Positions 55,701 to 62,975 of a stretch of DNA of 64,000 nt are shown in pieces. Every line of letters starts with the position of its first letter. Position 1 is the stretch's first letter. Position numbers and translations under genes: made by a program. The DNA is from Polyangiaceae bacterium (lineage in GTDB: Bacteria > Myxococcota_A > Polyangia > Polyangiales > Polyangiaceae). The stretch is from assembly GCA_025936045.1 (NCBI GenBank), contig JAICUB010000013.1:62001-126000 (forward strand), written 5' to 3'. The notes beneath the pieces were generated by a model. That model worked only from the letters and a program-made list of their open reading frames with translations. It had not been told where the DNA came from and ran no database searches.

Positions 55701-55972
55701 GCGAAGCGGCCGGTGTCGACCAGCTCCTGCATGGCCCGGCGCGCGACCTCGGTCGAAAACGCCTGACCGACGCGGGCCTGCGTCACCTCGGCGGGTTGCC
55801 CGAAGCGTCCGCCTTCGACCACGACCTCGACGCGCACGATGGGGCGTCCGTCGAGCTCCTGACCGAGCGCGGGCGGAAGCACCGGGGCGCGTGCCTGCGG
55901 CGCCTCTGCGAACGCCGGCAGCGCGAACCCGACGACGAGCGCCGCGAGTCGCCAGATCCGGGCCGTGCGCAT
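52703..55972 (-). CDS. Omp85-family (BamA/TamA-like) outer-membrane protein
   Basis: Outer-membrane assembly or translocation protein of 1089 residues, larger than a typical BamA (about 800). A signal peptide (ALVVGFALPAFA) leads into several POTRA-like repeats (about 45-680), seen as VELVFEGNRHFDADELRGAL, IAFEGNRLLVESELAQAAG and RIDVRGAERTHEGLIRSRL. The beta-barrel (about 682-1089) includes the conserved YPDRLFFLGGIDSLRGF segment and a C-terminal strand ending FHFSIGVL. An unusual five-Cys insert lies at 455-507 within the POTRA region. It may be a BamA/TamA paralogue, not necessarily the essential BamA. Confidence 0.9.
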   Translation of the reverse strand: MRTARIWRLAALVVGFALPAFAEAPQARAPVLPPALGQELDGRPIVRVEVVVEGGRFGQPAEVTQARVGQAFSTEVARRAMQELVDTGRFAEARVEAEPVATGVVLRLRVLPRRVVARIELSGSPIASDELLRGDLLHVGDDLTAPDLPRIAARVRAELARRGFPNAIVSARALDTDDPFDVVVQLDVQSGAPAPVVDRWFGVWPDPNAPGLRAVLGTYDVAVGDRADAEALATADKNLESSLRAHGWHRAVVTHRLEARARGAFLRVEVRAGPLVELVFEGNRHFDADELRGALALEDNDEREPQVLADRLHDFYENRGFFDADIRFEERGGAAAPVHQLAFMIRETRPLRVIGREYPCLTGALPSEVGSEIDSFLSELPGSELVGPVDDNAVDAVIGPTAGRGKLKAPLTQNPWGYYVTGVYDKAIDHLRDLFRSRGYLSASVGPATLLRRACDPHSQPGACIPIGVRRRPATECRYDAIGLPLEENAPDPALTCHPDPRKGVTCEPEAVLYLPIKLGPQTELYDIAFEGNRLLVESELAQAAGLVVGAPISQLELENARRRLVDAYAEQGFAFAEVEASLELSSDHRHGSARFVISERQPVRVSRIDVRGAERTHEGLIRSRLALKPGDLYRRSLVRRSEELLSQLGVFSTVSVAFEDPYVPAREKVVVVRVEEKKPQYVSFGGGVTSGDGVTGFIEYGYLNVAGEAIQLTFASQLGYLPTAFIIDADVRRKYDQLVVADRLERRNRISVSFPEIGLGPLFRLEVSGVDVRDNARDYGLTRDATILSLIFHPSRRISLQATGSLERNVANIFGNDLKGALDQYVKDNPATRNIFRVPEGTTFAVSEQLRGSWDRRDRPLDATTGTFISLAAEHVHAKPIGDTPTDAGSATSVFTATTSDFMRYDGRVAGYFRLSQRGLALALSFRGGVIQQLIAGSRTYPDRLFFLGGIDSLRGFAQDSLVPEDIAKQLLTPNTTLSNPLTIDDIVIRGGDVFINPRAELRVPLTNSVQTALFLDTGNLWTDPKQFDPFKLRYTVGTGLRIGTPIGPLAFDYGFNVTRVLDALFPERKNQRTWESLGAFHFSIGVL

Positions 55973-55980
55973 GCGTCTTT

Positions 55981-55986
55981 CTAATA
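55981..55986 (-). promoter_or_regulatory. putative -10 element of the Omp85 gene
   Basis: TATTAG on the minus strand ends eight bases before the ATG, in a local AT-rich patch. No clear -35. Confidence 0.4.
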
Positions 55987-56101
55987 CATTGACCCCACGC
56001 GCCGCGGGCAGATGTTGCGAGGGCTCCGTCGTCCGGCGAGGTCGCGTCCCCTGGAGCGCATTACATTCGCCGGATCGGGGGGATTGGGCTATCAGAGCGG
56101 G

Positions 56102-57373
56102 ATGTCTCAGGCGGCCGTTCGTGGCGAGCGCCGAGCTCGCCGCACGAGCCGAGCTCGGCGAGGCACGGCCGCCGGCGGTTTCTGGGCGCGCTGGCTGCCG
56201 CGCATCTCGGCAGGGCTCGGCGTGGCGTTCGGCCTGTCGTGGTGGGCCGTTCACCGCTACGACTGGGTGGGACCGCTCGTTGCAAATGGCTTGCGCTCCG
56301 TCGTCGGGGTGAGCGCCGTCGCGCATCTCGAGGACTTCGTTTACTCGGTGGAGGATCATTACAACCGCTTGGCGCGCGGCAGTGAGGCGCCAAAGTCGTA
56401 TTGGGCGGTGCCTGCGGCGCCCACGGCGGCTGCAGTCGCGGTGGCCGTCCCCGTCCCGTCGGCGAGCACGGGAGCGCCCGCCGAGCCGATTTTTCGACCG
56501 GCCGATCCCGGTCCCGCGCTCAAGTCGTGGTCCGCGCCGGGGGACGGCGTGTGGGTACCGATCGTCGACCCGCGGCGGCCGAGCGAGCGGCCCTACATGT
56601 ACAAGACGCTGCTCCACCCCGATAAAGAGCGCGGCTGGGCGGAGGTGTTCGTCGTCGCGGTCGATCTGAAGCACGTGACGCTCCACGTCGTGCCGGGTAC
56701 GCAGGAACCGAAAGCCGACAACCCGGCGGGCGACAAACTCGAGCGCCCCGCGGTGATTCCGCAAAGCGAGGACGAAGAGCTCCTCGCGGCGTTCAACGGC
56801 GGTTTCATGACCGAGCACGGGGGCTACGGCATGAAGCTCGACGGCGTAACGATCGTGTCGCCGAAGCCGAAAGCGTGCACCGTCGCCGTTTACCCGGATG
56901 AGAGCGTGCGCATCGCCCCCTGGACGGAGCTCGCACCCGACGAGCCGAGCATGCTCTGGTTCCGGCAGGCGCCCGAGTGCATGGTGCACGGCAACAAGCT
57001 GCACCCGGGCATTCTGTGGTCGTCGGGCAATCGTAAGTGGGGCGCGACGCTCGACGGCGAGACCGTGATCCGCCGCTCCGGCATCGGCCTGAACGCCCCG
57101 CGCGACGTGCTGTACGTGGCGATCACGAACCACACGAACGCGCGCGTGCTCGCGGAGGGCATGCGTCACGCCGGCGCCGTCGACGTGGCCCAGCTCGACG
57201 TGAACTGGTCCTACCCGAAATTCGTGCTGTTCGAGCCGAAGGAGGCCGGCGGCCCGCGCAAAGCCGTCGCGCTCGCGAGCGGCTTCGAATTCTCCGAAGA
57301 CGAGTACATCCGCAAGCGCTCGCGGCGGGACTTCTTCTACCTCGTGCGGAAACCTGCGGCTGCGGCACACTGA
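56102..57373 (+). CDS. NAGPA-like phosphodiester glycosidase family protein
   Basis: Membrane-anchored protein of 423 residues. A very basic N-terminus and one hydrophobic helix (ISAGLGVAFGLSWWAVH, about 38-54) precede a spacer and the phosphodiester-glycosidase (NAGPA, PF09992-type) domain. Family marks are LLAAFNGGFMTEHGGYGMK, then DVLYVAITNHTNARVLAEGM and VAQLDVNWSYPKFVLF. Family members cleave sugar-phosphodiester bonds in envelope or polysaccharide contexts; the substrate here is unknown. The ATG at 56102 is preferred over 56012. mutM follows after four bases. Confidence 0.82.
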   Translation: MSQAAVRGERRARRTSRARRGTAAGGFWARWLPRISAGLGVAFGLSWWAVHRYDWVGPLVANGLRSVVGVSAVAHLEDFVYSVEDHYNRLARGSEAPKSYWAVPAAPTAAAVAVAVPVPSASTGAPAEPIFRPADPGPALKSWSAPGDGVWVPIVDPRRPSERPYMYKTLLHPDKERGWAEVFVVAVDLKHVTLHVVPGTQEPKADNPAGDKLERPAVIPQSEDEELLAAFNGGFMTEHGGYGMKLDGVTIVSPKPKACTVAVYPDESVRIAPWTELAPDEPSMLWFRQAPECMVHGNKLHPGILWSSGNRKWGATLDGETVIRRSGIGLNAPRDVLYVAITNHTNARVLAEGMRHAGAVDVAQLDVNWSYPKFVLFEPKEAGGPRKAVALASGFEFSEDEYIRKRSRRDFFYLVRKPAAAAH

Positions 57374-57377
57374 GCGC

Positions 57378-58253
57378 ATGCCCGAGCTCCCCGAGGTCGA
57401 GGTCACGCGCCGCGCCGTCGCACCGAGACTCGTCGGCCGGCGCATCGCGCACGTACGCACGACCGCACCGAGCTACTTCTTCCTGACGCCGCCCGCGCGG
57501 CTCAAAAAGGCGCTCACGGGGCGCTCCGTCGTGCGCCTCGATCGGCACGGCAAGTACCTGGTCGCGCTGCTCGACGACGACACGCGCCTGCTCCTCCACC
57601 TCGGCATGACCGGCCAGCTCTTCGCGGCGGGCGCGCGCAGCGTGCGGCTCTTGTCCGCCGAGCGCCGCAGCACGCTCGGCCCCGACGCGCAGCCGGCATT
57701 TCGACCGGACGCGCACACCCACCTGACGCTCGAGTTCGCGGACGGTCCCCCGGCGCTTTATTTCCGGGACATCCGCAAGTTCGGAAAATGCGCGTGGCTG
57801 CGCCGCGGCGAGACCGACGCGCGGCTCGACAAGCTCGGCGTCGATGCGCTCGTCGCGACGGGCGCCGAGCTTCACGCCGCGGCGTTGCGCCGGAGCACGC
57901 CGATCAAGTCGCTCTTGCTCGAGCAGAGCGTCATCGCCGGCATCGGCAACATCTACGCGGACGAAGCGCTCTTCTTCGCGAAAATTCGGCCGACTCGCGT
58001 GGCGCGTCGCGTGACGCGCGTCGAGTGTGCTGCGATCGTGCGCGCCGCGCGCCGCGTGCTGGAGCGCGCGATCGTGCGCGGCGGCTCGTCGATCGACGAT
58101 TTCGTGAGACCCGACGGGTCGGACGGCCAATACCAAACCGAGCGCAAGGTGTACGCGCGCGAAGGCGAGCCGTGCTCGCGCTGTAAGACACCCATCGAGC
58201 GAGTCGTCATCGGCCAGCGCTCCGCGCATTATTGTCCGAGCTGCCAGCGCTGA
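57378..58253 (+). CDS. mutM: formamidopyrimidine-DNA glycosylase
   Basis: Base-excision repair enzyme of 291 residues that removes 8-oxoguanine and nicks abasic sites. The N-terminal proline nucleophile and Glu are in MPELPEVEV, the catalytic Lys in RHGKYLVAL, and the helix-two-turn-helix in GIGNIYADEALF. The C-terminal zinc finger is complete (CSRC, 16 residues, CPSC). It begins four bases after the phosphodiester-glycosidase stop, so the two are probably co-transcribed. Confidence 0.97.
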   Translation: MPELPEVEVTRRAVAPRLVGRRIAHVRTTAPSYFFLTPPARLKKALTGRSVVRLDRHGKYLVALLDDDTRLLLHLGMTGQLFAAGARSVRLLSAERRSTLGPDAQPAFRPDAHTHLTLEFADGPPALYFRDIRKFGKCAWLRRGETDARLDKLGVDALVATGAELHAAALRRSTPIKSLLLEQSVIAGIGNIYADEALFFAKIRPTRVARRVTRVECAAIVRAARRVLERAIVRGGSSIDDFVRPDGSDGQYQTERKVYAREGEPCSRCKTPIERVVIGQRSAHYCPSCQR

Positions 58254-58281
58254 TTTTGGTCGGGGCCTCGCGGCCTTGCGC

Positions 58282-58287
58282 TAGTCT
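58282..58287 (+). promoter_or_regulatory. putative -10 element of rpiA
   Basis: TAGTCT ends six bases before the rpiA ATG. If used, transcription would start at or next to the A of ATG, giving a leaderless mRNA. Confidence 0.35.
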
Positions 58288-58293
58288 TCGCGC

Positions 58294-58998
58294 ATGGACG
58301 CCGACGTAGCCAAGCGCCTGGCGGCACAAGCCGCCGCCGATCTCGTGCCGGACGCGGGCGTGGTCGGGTTGGGCACCGGGTCGACGACGCGTTACTTCAT
58401 CAATGAAGTCGGGCGGCTCGTGAGCGAGGGGCGCAAGCTTTCGGCGGTCCCGACGAGTCGACGGAGCCGCGAGCTCGCGACCGAGCTCCGCATTCCTCTG
58501 CTCGACGACATGGGCCCGTGGGACATCGACCTCTGCGTGGACGGCGCTGACGAGGTGAGCGCCGAGCTCGACCTGATCAAGGGCGGCGGCGGCGCGCACA
58601 CGCGTGAAAAAATCGTAAACCGTCACTCGCGCCAGAACGTGATCATCGTGGACGAGTCGAAGATCAGCCGGCGGCTCGGGGAGAAGCGCACAGTCCCGCT
58701 CGAGGTCGTCGTCTTCGGCCACCGCGCGACGGGCGCCGCGCTTCGCGGCTTCGGTGAGCCCGCCTTGCGCTTTGCCGGCGACGACCCCTTCCTCACCGAT
58801 TCCGGCAATTACATCTACGATCTCGAGACGGGCCCGATCGAGGACCCCGTGGAGCTCGAGGAGGAGCTCCGGCACCTGCCCGGCGTGATCGAGACGGGGC
58901 TCTTCTGCGGCCGGGCCGACATCGTGATCGTCGCCGGATCGAGCAGCGTCGAACTTTGGCACCGCGACGGCCGGCGCTACCCTGCAAAGAAAACGTAG
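58294..58998 (+). CDS. rpiA: ribose-5-phosphate isomerase A
   Basis: Pentose-phosphate enzyme of 234 residues interconverting ribose 5-phosphate and ribulose 5-phosphate. Motifs are complete: GLGTGSTTRYFINEVG (phosphate binding), LCVDGADEVSAELDLIKGGG (catalytic Asp and Glu region), and a GGGGAHTREKIV segment with the catalytic Glu and Lys. The start codon lies six bases after a -10-like hexamer, with no Shine-Dalgarno sequence. Confidence 0.96.
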   Translation: MDADVAKRLAAQAAADLVPDAGVVGLGTGSTTRYFINEVGRLVSEGRKLSAVPTSRRSRELATELRIPLLDDMGPWDIDLCVDGADEVSAELDLIKGGGGAHTREKIVNRHSRQNVIIVDESKISRRLGEKRTVPLEVVVFGHRATGAALRGFGEPALRFAGDDPFLTDSGNYIYDLETGPIEDPVELEEELRHLPGVIETGLFCGRADIVIVAGSSSVELWHRDGRRYPAKKT

Positions 58999-59024
58999 GC
59001 GCGCGACGCGCCCGCTTTTTTGGC

Positions 59025-59030
59025 TACACT
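59025..59030 (+). promoter_or_regulatory. putative -10 element of the HtrA-like gene
   Basis: TACACT ends six bases before the GTG start at 59037, predicting a leaderless transcript if real. Confidence 0.35.
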
Positions 59031-59036
59031 CCGGGC

Positions 59037-60134
59037 GTGGCTCTCTCGCGTCGCGTAACGAGTTTCGTGGGATCGGGAGCACTGTTAGTCGCCGCGAGCG
59101 CCGTCGCGGCACCGACCGGGACGCCGAGCGCTTCGGCGGCGCCAGCGCCGAGCGCGGCCGCTCCGCGCGCACCGGCTGCTCCACACGCACCGGGGGTCGC
59201 GTCGGCGCGGCCCGCCGCGGCGGCACCGAGCGCGCCGACAAGCGGCACGGCCGCGGAGGATCGAGCCGCGCTCGCGGGCCGCGTCGTCGTGCTCGAGCGC
59301 GCCGGCAAAGCGCTCGAGCTCGGCGTGGTGTTGAACGGCGACGGGCGTATCGCCACCGCGCTCTCGGCGTTGGGCGACGGGCGCCATCTCGACGCGCACT
59401 ACTCGGACAACAAGGTCGTCCCCGTCCGCGTGGGGCACGCGGACAAGGCCCGCGATCTGGCGCTGCTCGTGCCGGCGAACGCCGAACACAAGCTCGGCCT
59501 CAAGGCAGCGCGTGAGAGTGCGCCCGCCATGCACGCGCCGCTCGGGAGCTTCGTGAGCGCGGGGGGCAAAGCCGCCCCCGGTCCGACCGTCACCCCGACG
59601 GGACCGAGCGCTTTCAACGGCAACGACGGCAAGCCGTACCACGAGGCGATCGCGTTCACGGCGCCGCTCGCTCCGGCGAGCAGCGGGAGCCCGCTCGTGG
59701 ACGCAAACGGCGAAGTCGTCGCCATCGTCACGCGCGCTTGCCAAAAGACGCCGGGCGGCGCGTGCGCGCCGGCGCTCGTGGGCACCCCGGTCGGCGTCGT
59801 GCGCGACTTTCTGCGGTCCGCGCCGAAGACCGCCGCGCTTCCGACGCCGTCGCTCGGCTTCCAGGTGACCCCCGAGGACACCGGGACGGCGCGGGGGCTG
59901 CGCGTGACGCTGGTGGGCCGTCCTGCGGCGGTGCTCGGCCTGCGGGCTGGCAATGACGCGCGCACCGCCGACGTCATCGTCGCGCTGGACGGCGTACCCG
60001 TGACTACATTGGAGTCTTACGAGCATGCGCTCGAGGATCATGCGGTCGGGGACGTGGTCGACCTCTTGGTGCTCGGGTCCGGCCGCTATCGCCATGTGAC
60101 CGCGGTCGTGTCGGCCGCGTCGCACGCTAATTGA
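59037..60134 (+). CDS. HtrA-like exported protein with PDZ domain, apparently lacking the catalytic His
   Basis: Exported protein of 365 residues. The signal peptide (GALLVAASAVAA) is followed by an Ala/Pro stretch to residue 70. A trypsin-like HtrA fold spans about 75-260: the Asp region is ARDLALLVPA (Asp140) and the Ser block is SSGSPLVDANGEVVAIV (Ser216). The segment where HtrA enzymes read TNNHVV is ATALSALGDG, without His. A PDZ-like domain follows at 270-355 (GLRAGNDARTADVIVALDGV). It is therefore probably a non-proteolytic relative. GTG start. Confidence 0.75.
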   Translation: MALSRRVTSFVGSGALLVAASAVAAPTGTPSASAAPAPSAAAPRAPAAPHAPGVASARPAAAAPSAPTSGTAAEDRAALAGRVVVLERAGKALELGVVLNGDGRIATALSALGDGRHLDAHYSDNKVVPVRVGHADKARDLALLVPANAEHKLGLKAARESAPAMHAPLGSFVSAGGKAAPGPTVTPTGPSAFNGNDGKPYHEAIAFTAPLAPASSGSPLVDANGEVVAIVTRACQKTPGGACAPALVGTPVGVVRDFLRSAPKTAALPTPSLGFQVTPEDTGTARGLRVTLVGRPAAVLGLRAGNDARTADVIVALDGVPVTTLESYEHALEDHAVGDVVDLLVLGSGRYRHVTAVVSAASHAN

Positions 60135-60192
60135 CAGAGTAATCCGGGGAGGCGACTATCCCGCGACCTGCCCGAAAGAGGCAGCACTTGCC

Positions 60193-60966
60193 GTGTCGAG
60201 CCCCCTGCGTATCGAAGTAGCCGGCCAAACCGACGTGGGCCGCAAGCGTGCCCACAATGAGGACAATTTCGCCATCATGGCGGAATACGGCCTTTACGTG
60301 GTCGCCGATGGAATGGGCGGTCACGCGTCCGGCGAGATCGCTTCGAAGATGGCGGTCGACACGCTGCACGAGTTTTTTACGGCGACCGCCGACGACCCCG
60401 AACGCACGTGGCCATACAAGATGGACCGTTCGAAGGGCTACGAGGAGAACCGGCTCGTCACCGGTATCAAGCTCTGTAACTTGCGCATCTACGAGCAGGC
60501 GCAGCGGAACGCGAAGCAACGCGGCATGGGCACGACGCTCGTCGCGCTCTTCGCGGTCGAAGACGGCATCTACGTCGCGCACGTCGGCGACAGCCGCGTT
60601 TACCGGATTCGGGATCGCAACATCGAGCAGCTGACCGAGGACCACTCGCTGCTCAACGATTACAAGAAGATGAAGCACCTCACGCCGGAGGAACTCGCGA
60701 ATTTCCCCCATAAGAACGTGATCGTGCGCGCGCTCGGCATGAAGGACACCGTCAAGGTGGATACGCGCTTCGAGGCCCCCCGCGCCGGAGACGCGATGGT
60801 GCTCTGTAGCGACGGCCTCTGCGGCCCCGTGAGCGACGAACGCGTCCTCGAGGTCGTGACCAGCGCCCCGAACCTGCCGACCGCCACCCAGCGCCTGATC
60901 GACGCCGCCAACGAAAACGGCGGCCCCGACAACGTCACCTGCGTGATTGCTCGCTGGATCGAGTAG
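60193..60966 (+). CDS. PP2C-family Ser/Thr protein phosphatase
   Basis: Cytosolic metal-dependent phosphatase of 257 residues, the Stp/PrpC type that reverses Hanks-type kinases. All metal and catalytic motifs are present: DVGRKRAHNEDNF, VADGMGGHASGEIAS, GMGTTLVAL, HVGDSRVYRI, CSDGLCGPVSD and GGPDNVTCVIAR. It starts with GTG. The partner-switching-like operon begins 70 bp downstream, but a separate start there makes co-regulation uncertain. Its cognate kinase is unknown; one Ser/Thr kinase lies at 9673-11298. Confidence 0.95.
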   Translation: MSSPLRIEVAGQTDVGRKRAHNEDNFAIMAEYGLYVVADGMGGHASGEIASKMAVDTLHEFFTATADDPERTWPYKMDRSKGYEENRLVTGIKLCNLRIYEQAQRNAKQRGMGTTLVALFAVEDGIYVAHVGDSRVYRIRDRNIEQLTEDHSLLNDYKKMKHLTPEELANFPHKNVIVRALGMKDTVKVDTRFEAPRAGDAMVLCSDGLCGPVSDERVLEVVTSAPNLPTATQRLIDAANENGGPDNVTCVIARWIE

Positions 60967-61036
60967 CCGCGCAACACCCCATGCGCATCCGCTGTGGGTT
61001 TGACGACCCTCGGAGTGGAGTGCATTCTGACCGCTG

Positions 61037-61435
61037 ATGGGCATGAAGCTCGGAGAGAAAGTCGCGGTCGAGTCGCTCGAGGTGGAGCTCAAAGCGCCGA
61101 CCGAGCTCAAACTCGCGGGCACGCTGAGCACGCCCACCGCCCAAGCCGAGTTCCGCCGCCTGCTCCAGGACCTGCACACCGACATCGTCTCGGCGAAGAC
61201 GACGGCTTTCGCCGTGGACGTGCAGGCGCTGAGCTTCGTCAACTCCTCGGCCATTCGCGCCTTCGTCGATTGGATCTCGCGCGCGGCCCACGCTGGCTAC
61301 ACGCTGGCGTTCAAAACGAGCGCGAGCGTGACGTGGCACCGCCTGAGTTTCTCGGTACTGAAGTCGCTCGCGCCCGCCACGGTCGAGATCATCGAGTCGC
61401 GACCCGCCGTCGCAGGCGGAGGGCACCCTTCGTGA
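61037..61435 (+). CDS. STAS-like protein, slr1659-type regulator
   Basis: Small cytosolic protein of 132 residues. The central pattern FAVDVQALSFVNSSAIRAFV resembles the phosphorylatable loop of anti-sigma-antagonist (STAS) proteins, with Ser residues at the expected place. The arrangement fits what has been called the slr1659 superfamily, usually next to an slr1658-type ATPase-like gene and a SpoIIE-type phosphatase, both present here. It begins a four-gene overlapping operon. The ATG at 61037 or 61043 could be used. Confidence 0.72.
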   Translation: MGMKLGEKVAVESLEVELKAPTELKLAGTLSTPTAQAEFRRLLQDLHTDIVSAKTTAFAVDVQALSFVNSSAIRAFVDWISRAAHAGYTLAFKTSASVTWHRLSFSVLKSLAPATVEIIESRPAVAGGGHPS

Positions 61436-61923
61436 AGAAGGGGCACGAGGCCGAGCGTACCCTCACGCTCGAGCGTCGTGACGCCGCGCTCGAAGACGCG
61501 CAGCGCTTCGCCGCGCTCGCCGTGACGACGTGCACGCCCGAGTGTCGCGAAGCGGTGACGCTCGCCGTGTGCGAGCTCGGCGAGAACCTGATCAAATACA
61601 GCGGCAACAGCGACCAGACTCACGCGGGCACCATCGGCGTTTCGTGCGACGGCGACAAAGTCCGCGTGCGAGCGGTGAACCAGGTGACCTCACTCGAAGA
61701 CGCGAAGCGCGTGAGCGACCTCGTGGCCCAGATTTCGGGCTCCGGCATCGACGTGCGTGACCTGTATCGCGCACGTTTGCAGCAGCTTTTCGAGCATCCG
61801 GAGCTGCCTCGCACTCAGCTCGGGCTCTTGCGGATGGCATTCGAAGGGGGCTTTCGCTTGTCGTGCAGCTTCGCGCACTCGGAGCTCTCGATCGTCGCCG
61901 AGCGGGCCTGCGCCGCTCCATGA
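61432..61923 (+). CDS. HATPase-like protein, slr1658-type regulator
   Basis: Cytosolic protein of 163 residues starting at a GTG that overlaps the previous stop (GTGA). The N-box helix reads VTLAVCELGENLIKYSG, as in GHKL ATPases of the RsbW/anti-sigma type, where Glu and Asn bind the ATP-metal complex. The usual G1 box is not obvious, since GSGIDVRDLYRA takes its place. Such proteins may phosphorylate or bind the STAS partner. With the upstream STAS gene and downstream SpoIIE gene it suggests partner switching. Confidence 0.7.
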   Translation: MKKGHEAERTLTLERRDAALEDAQRFAALAVTTCTPECREAVTLAVCELGENLIKYSGNSDQTHAGTIGVSCDGDKVRVRAVNQVTSLEDAKRVSDLVAQISGSGIDVRDLYRARLQQLFEHPELPRTQLGLLRMAFEGGFRLSCSFAHSELSIVAERACAAP

Positions 61924-62975
61924 AGCGCGCACTCCGCTTCGCCGGCGCGCTCACGGCGCTCGCGGTCGTGTGCGCCACGGCGAGCTGCAGCGAGAACCGA
62001 ACGACCGCGCCGCGAGCCGAGCGTGAAGCGATGGCGGCAAAGGCGCTCCCGTCGAGCGCCGCGCCCGCGGCGACGACCTCGCGCGAGCCGCTCGGGGCTT
62101 TGCCGGAGCCGGCGAAAATAGACCCCGCCGTCCTGGCGCTCGGACGGCGCTTGTTCCACGAACCGCGCCTCTCGGGCGACGCCAAGGTGGCGTGCGCGAG
62201 CTGCCACGATCTAGCAAAAGGCGGCGTGGACGGGCGGAAGCTCTCGACCGGAGTCGACGGGCGGCTCGGGCTCGTGAACGCGCCGACCGTCTACAACGCA
62301 GCGCTCAACTTCGTGCAATTCTGGGACGGCCGCGCGGCGACGCTCGAGGAGCAAATCGGGTTTCCGATCACGAACCCCGTCGAAATGGGCTCGAGCTGGG
62401 ACAAGGTGCTGGCATTTCTCGCGGGCGAGCCGAGCTACTCGGCCGCGTTCAAGGCGAGCTTTCCGGACGGCGTGACGGAAGCGAACACGCGCCGGGCAAT
62501 CGCGGATTTCGAGCGCACGCTGCTCACCAGGAATTCGCCGTTCGATCGCTACCTCGGCGGTGACGAGCACGCGCTCGACCCCGAGGCACGCACGGGCTAC
62601 GAGACGTTCAAATCCGTCGGCTGCATTGCCTGCCACCAGGGCCGAAACGTCGGGGGCAACATGTTCCAGAAGTTCGGAGTGCTCGGCGACTACTTCAAGG
62701 ATCGCGGGCACGTCACCGACGCGGACTACGGCCGGTTCAACGTGACGCACCTCGAAAGCGACCGCTTCGTGTTCCGCGTGCCCTCGCTCAGGAACGTCGA
62801 GCGCACCGCGCCTTACTTCCACGACGGCTCGGCGGCGACGCTGAACCAGGCCGTGCAAGTGATGGCGCGCTATCAGCTCGGCCGAAAGCTCGGGGACGAT
62901 CAGGTCTCGGCTCTGATCGCGTTCTTGAAGTCGCTCTCGGGCGACCTCGCGCCCGCGGGCGAAAAGCCAGAATGA
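61920..62975 (+). CDS. di-heme cytochrome c peroxidase/MauG-family lipoprotein
   Basis: Exported protein of 351 residues; the signal sequence ends in lipobox-like TASC (Cys23). Two covalent heme-c motifs are present, CASCH at 92-96 and CIACH at 235-239. Other family marks are NAPTVYNAALNFVQFWDGRA, FPITNPVEMG and AQVMARYQLG-like C-terminal sequence (VQVMARYQLG). It should reduce peroxide or oxidise a partner outside the inner membrane. It overlaps both neighbours by 4 bp (ATGA), placing a redox enzyme inside a signalling operon. Confidence 0.92.
   Translation: MKRALRFAGALTALAVVCATASCSENRTTAPRAEREAMAAKALPSSAAPAATTSREPLGALPEPAKIDPAVLALGRRLFHEPRLSGDAKVACASCHDLAKGGVDGRKLSTGVDGRLGLVNAPTVYNAALNFVQFWDGRAATLEEQIGFPITNPVEMGSSWDKVLAFLAGEPSYSAAFKASFPDGVTEANTRRAIADFERTLLTRNSPFDRYLGGDEHALDPEARTGYETFKSVGCIACHQGRNVGGNMFQKFGVLGDYFKDRGHVTDADYGRFNVTHLESDRFVFRVPSLRNVERTAPYFHDGSAATLNQAVQVMARYQLGRKLGDDQVSALIAFLKSLSGDLAPAGEKPE

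Noticed and set aside
52616-55984. Very long open frame on the plus strand opposite the Omp85 gene
   Set aside because: Its translation is an Arg/Ala/Glu/His-rich mirror of the real gene caused by GC-rich codons. It has no domain, while the opposite strand encodes a clear Omp85 protein. Similar mirrors exist over valS, the TPR gene and the kinase.
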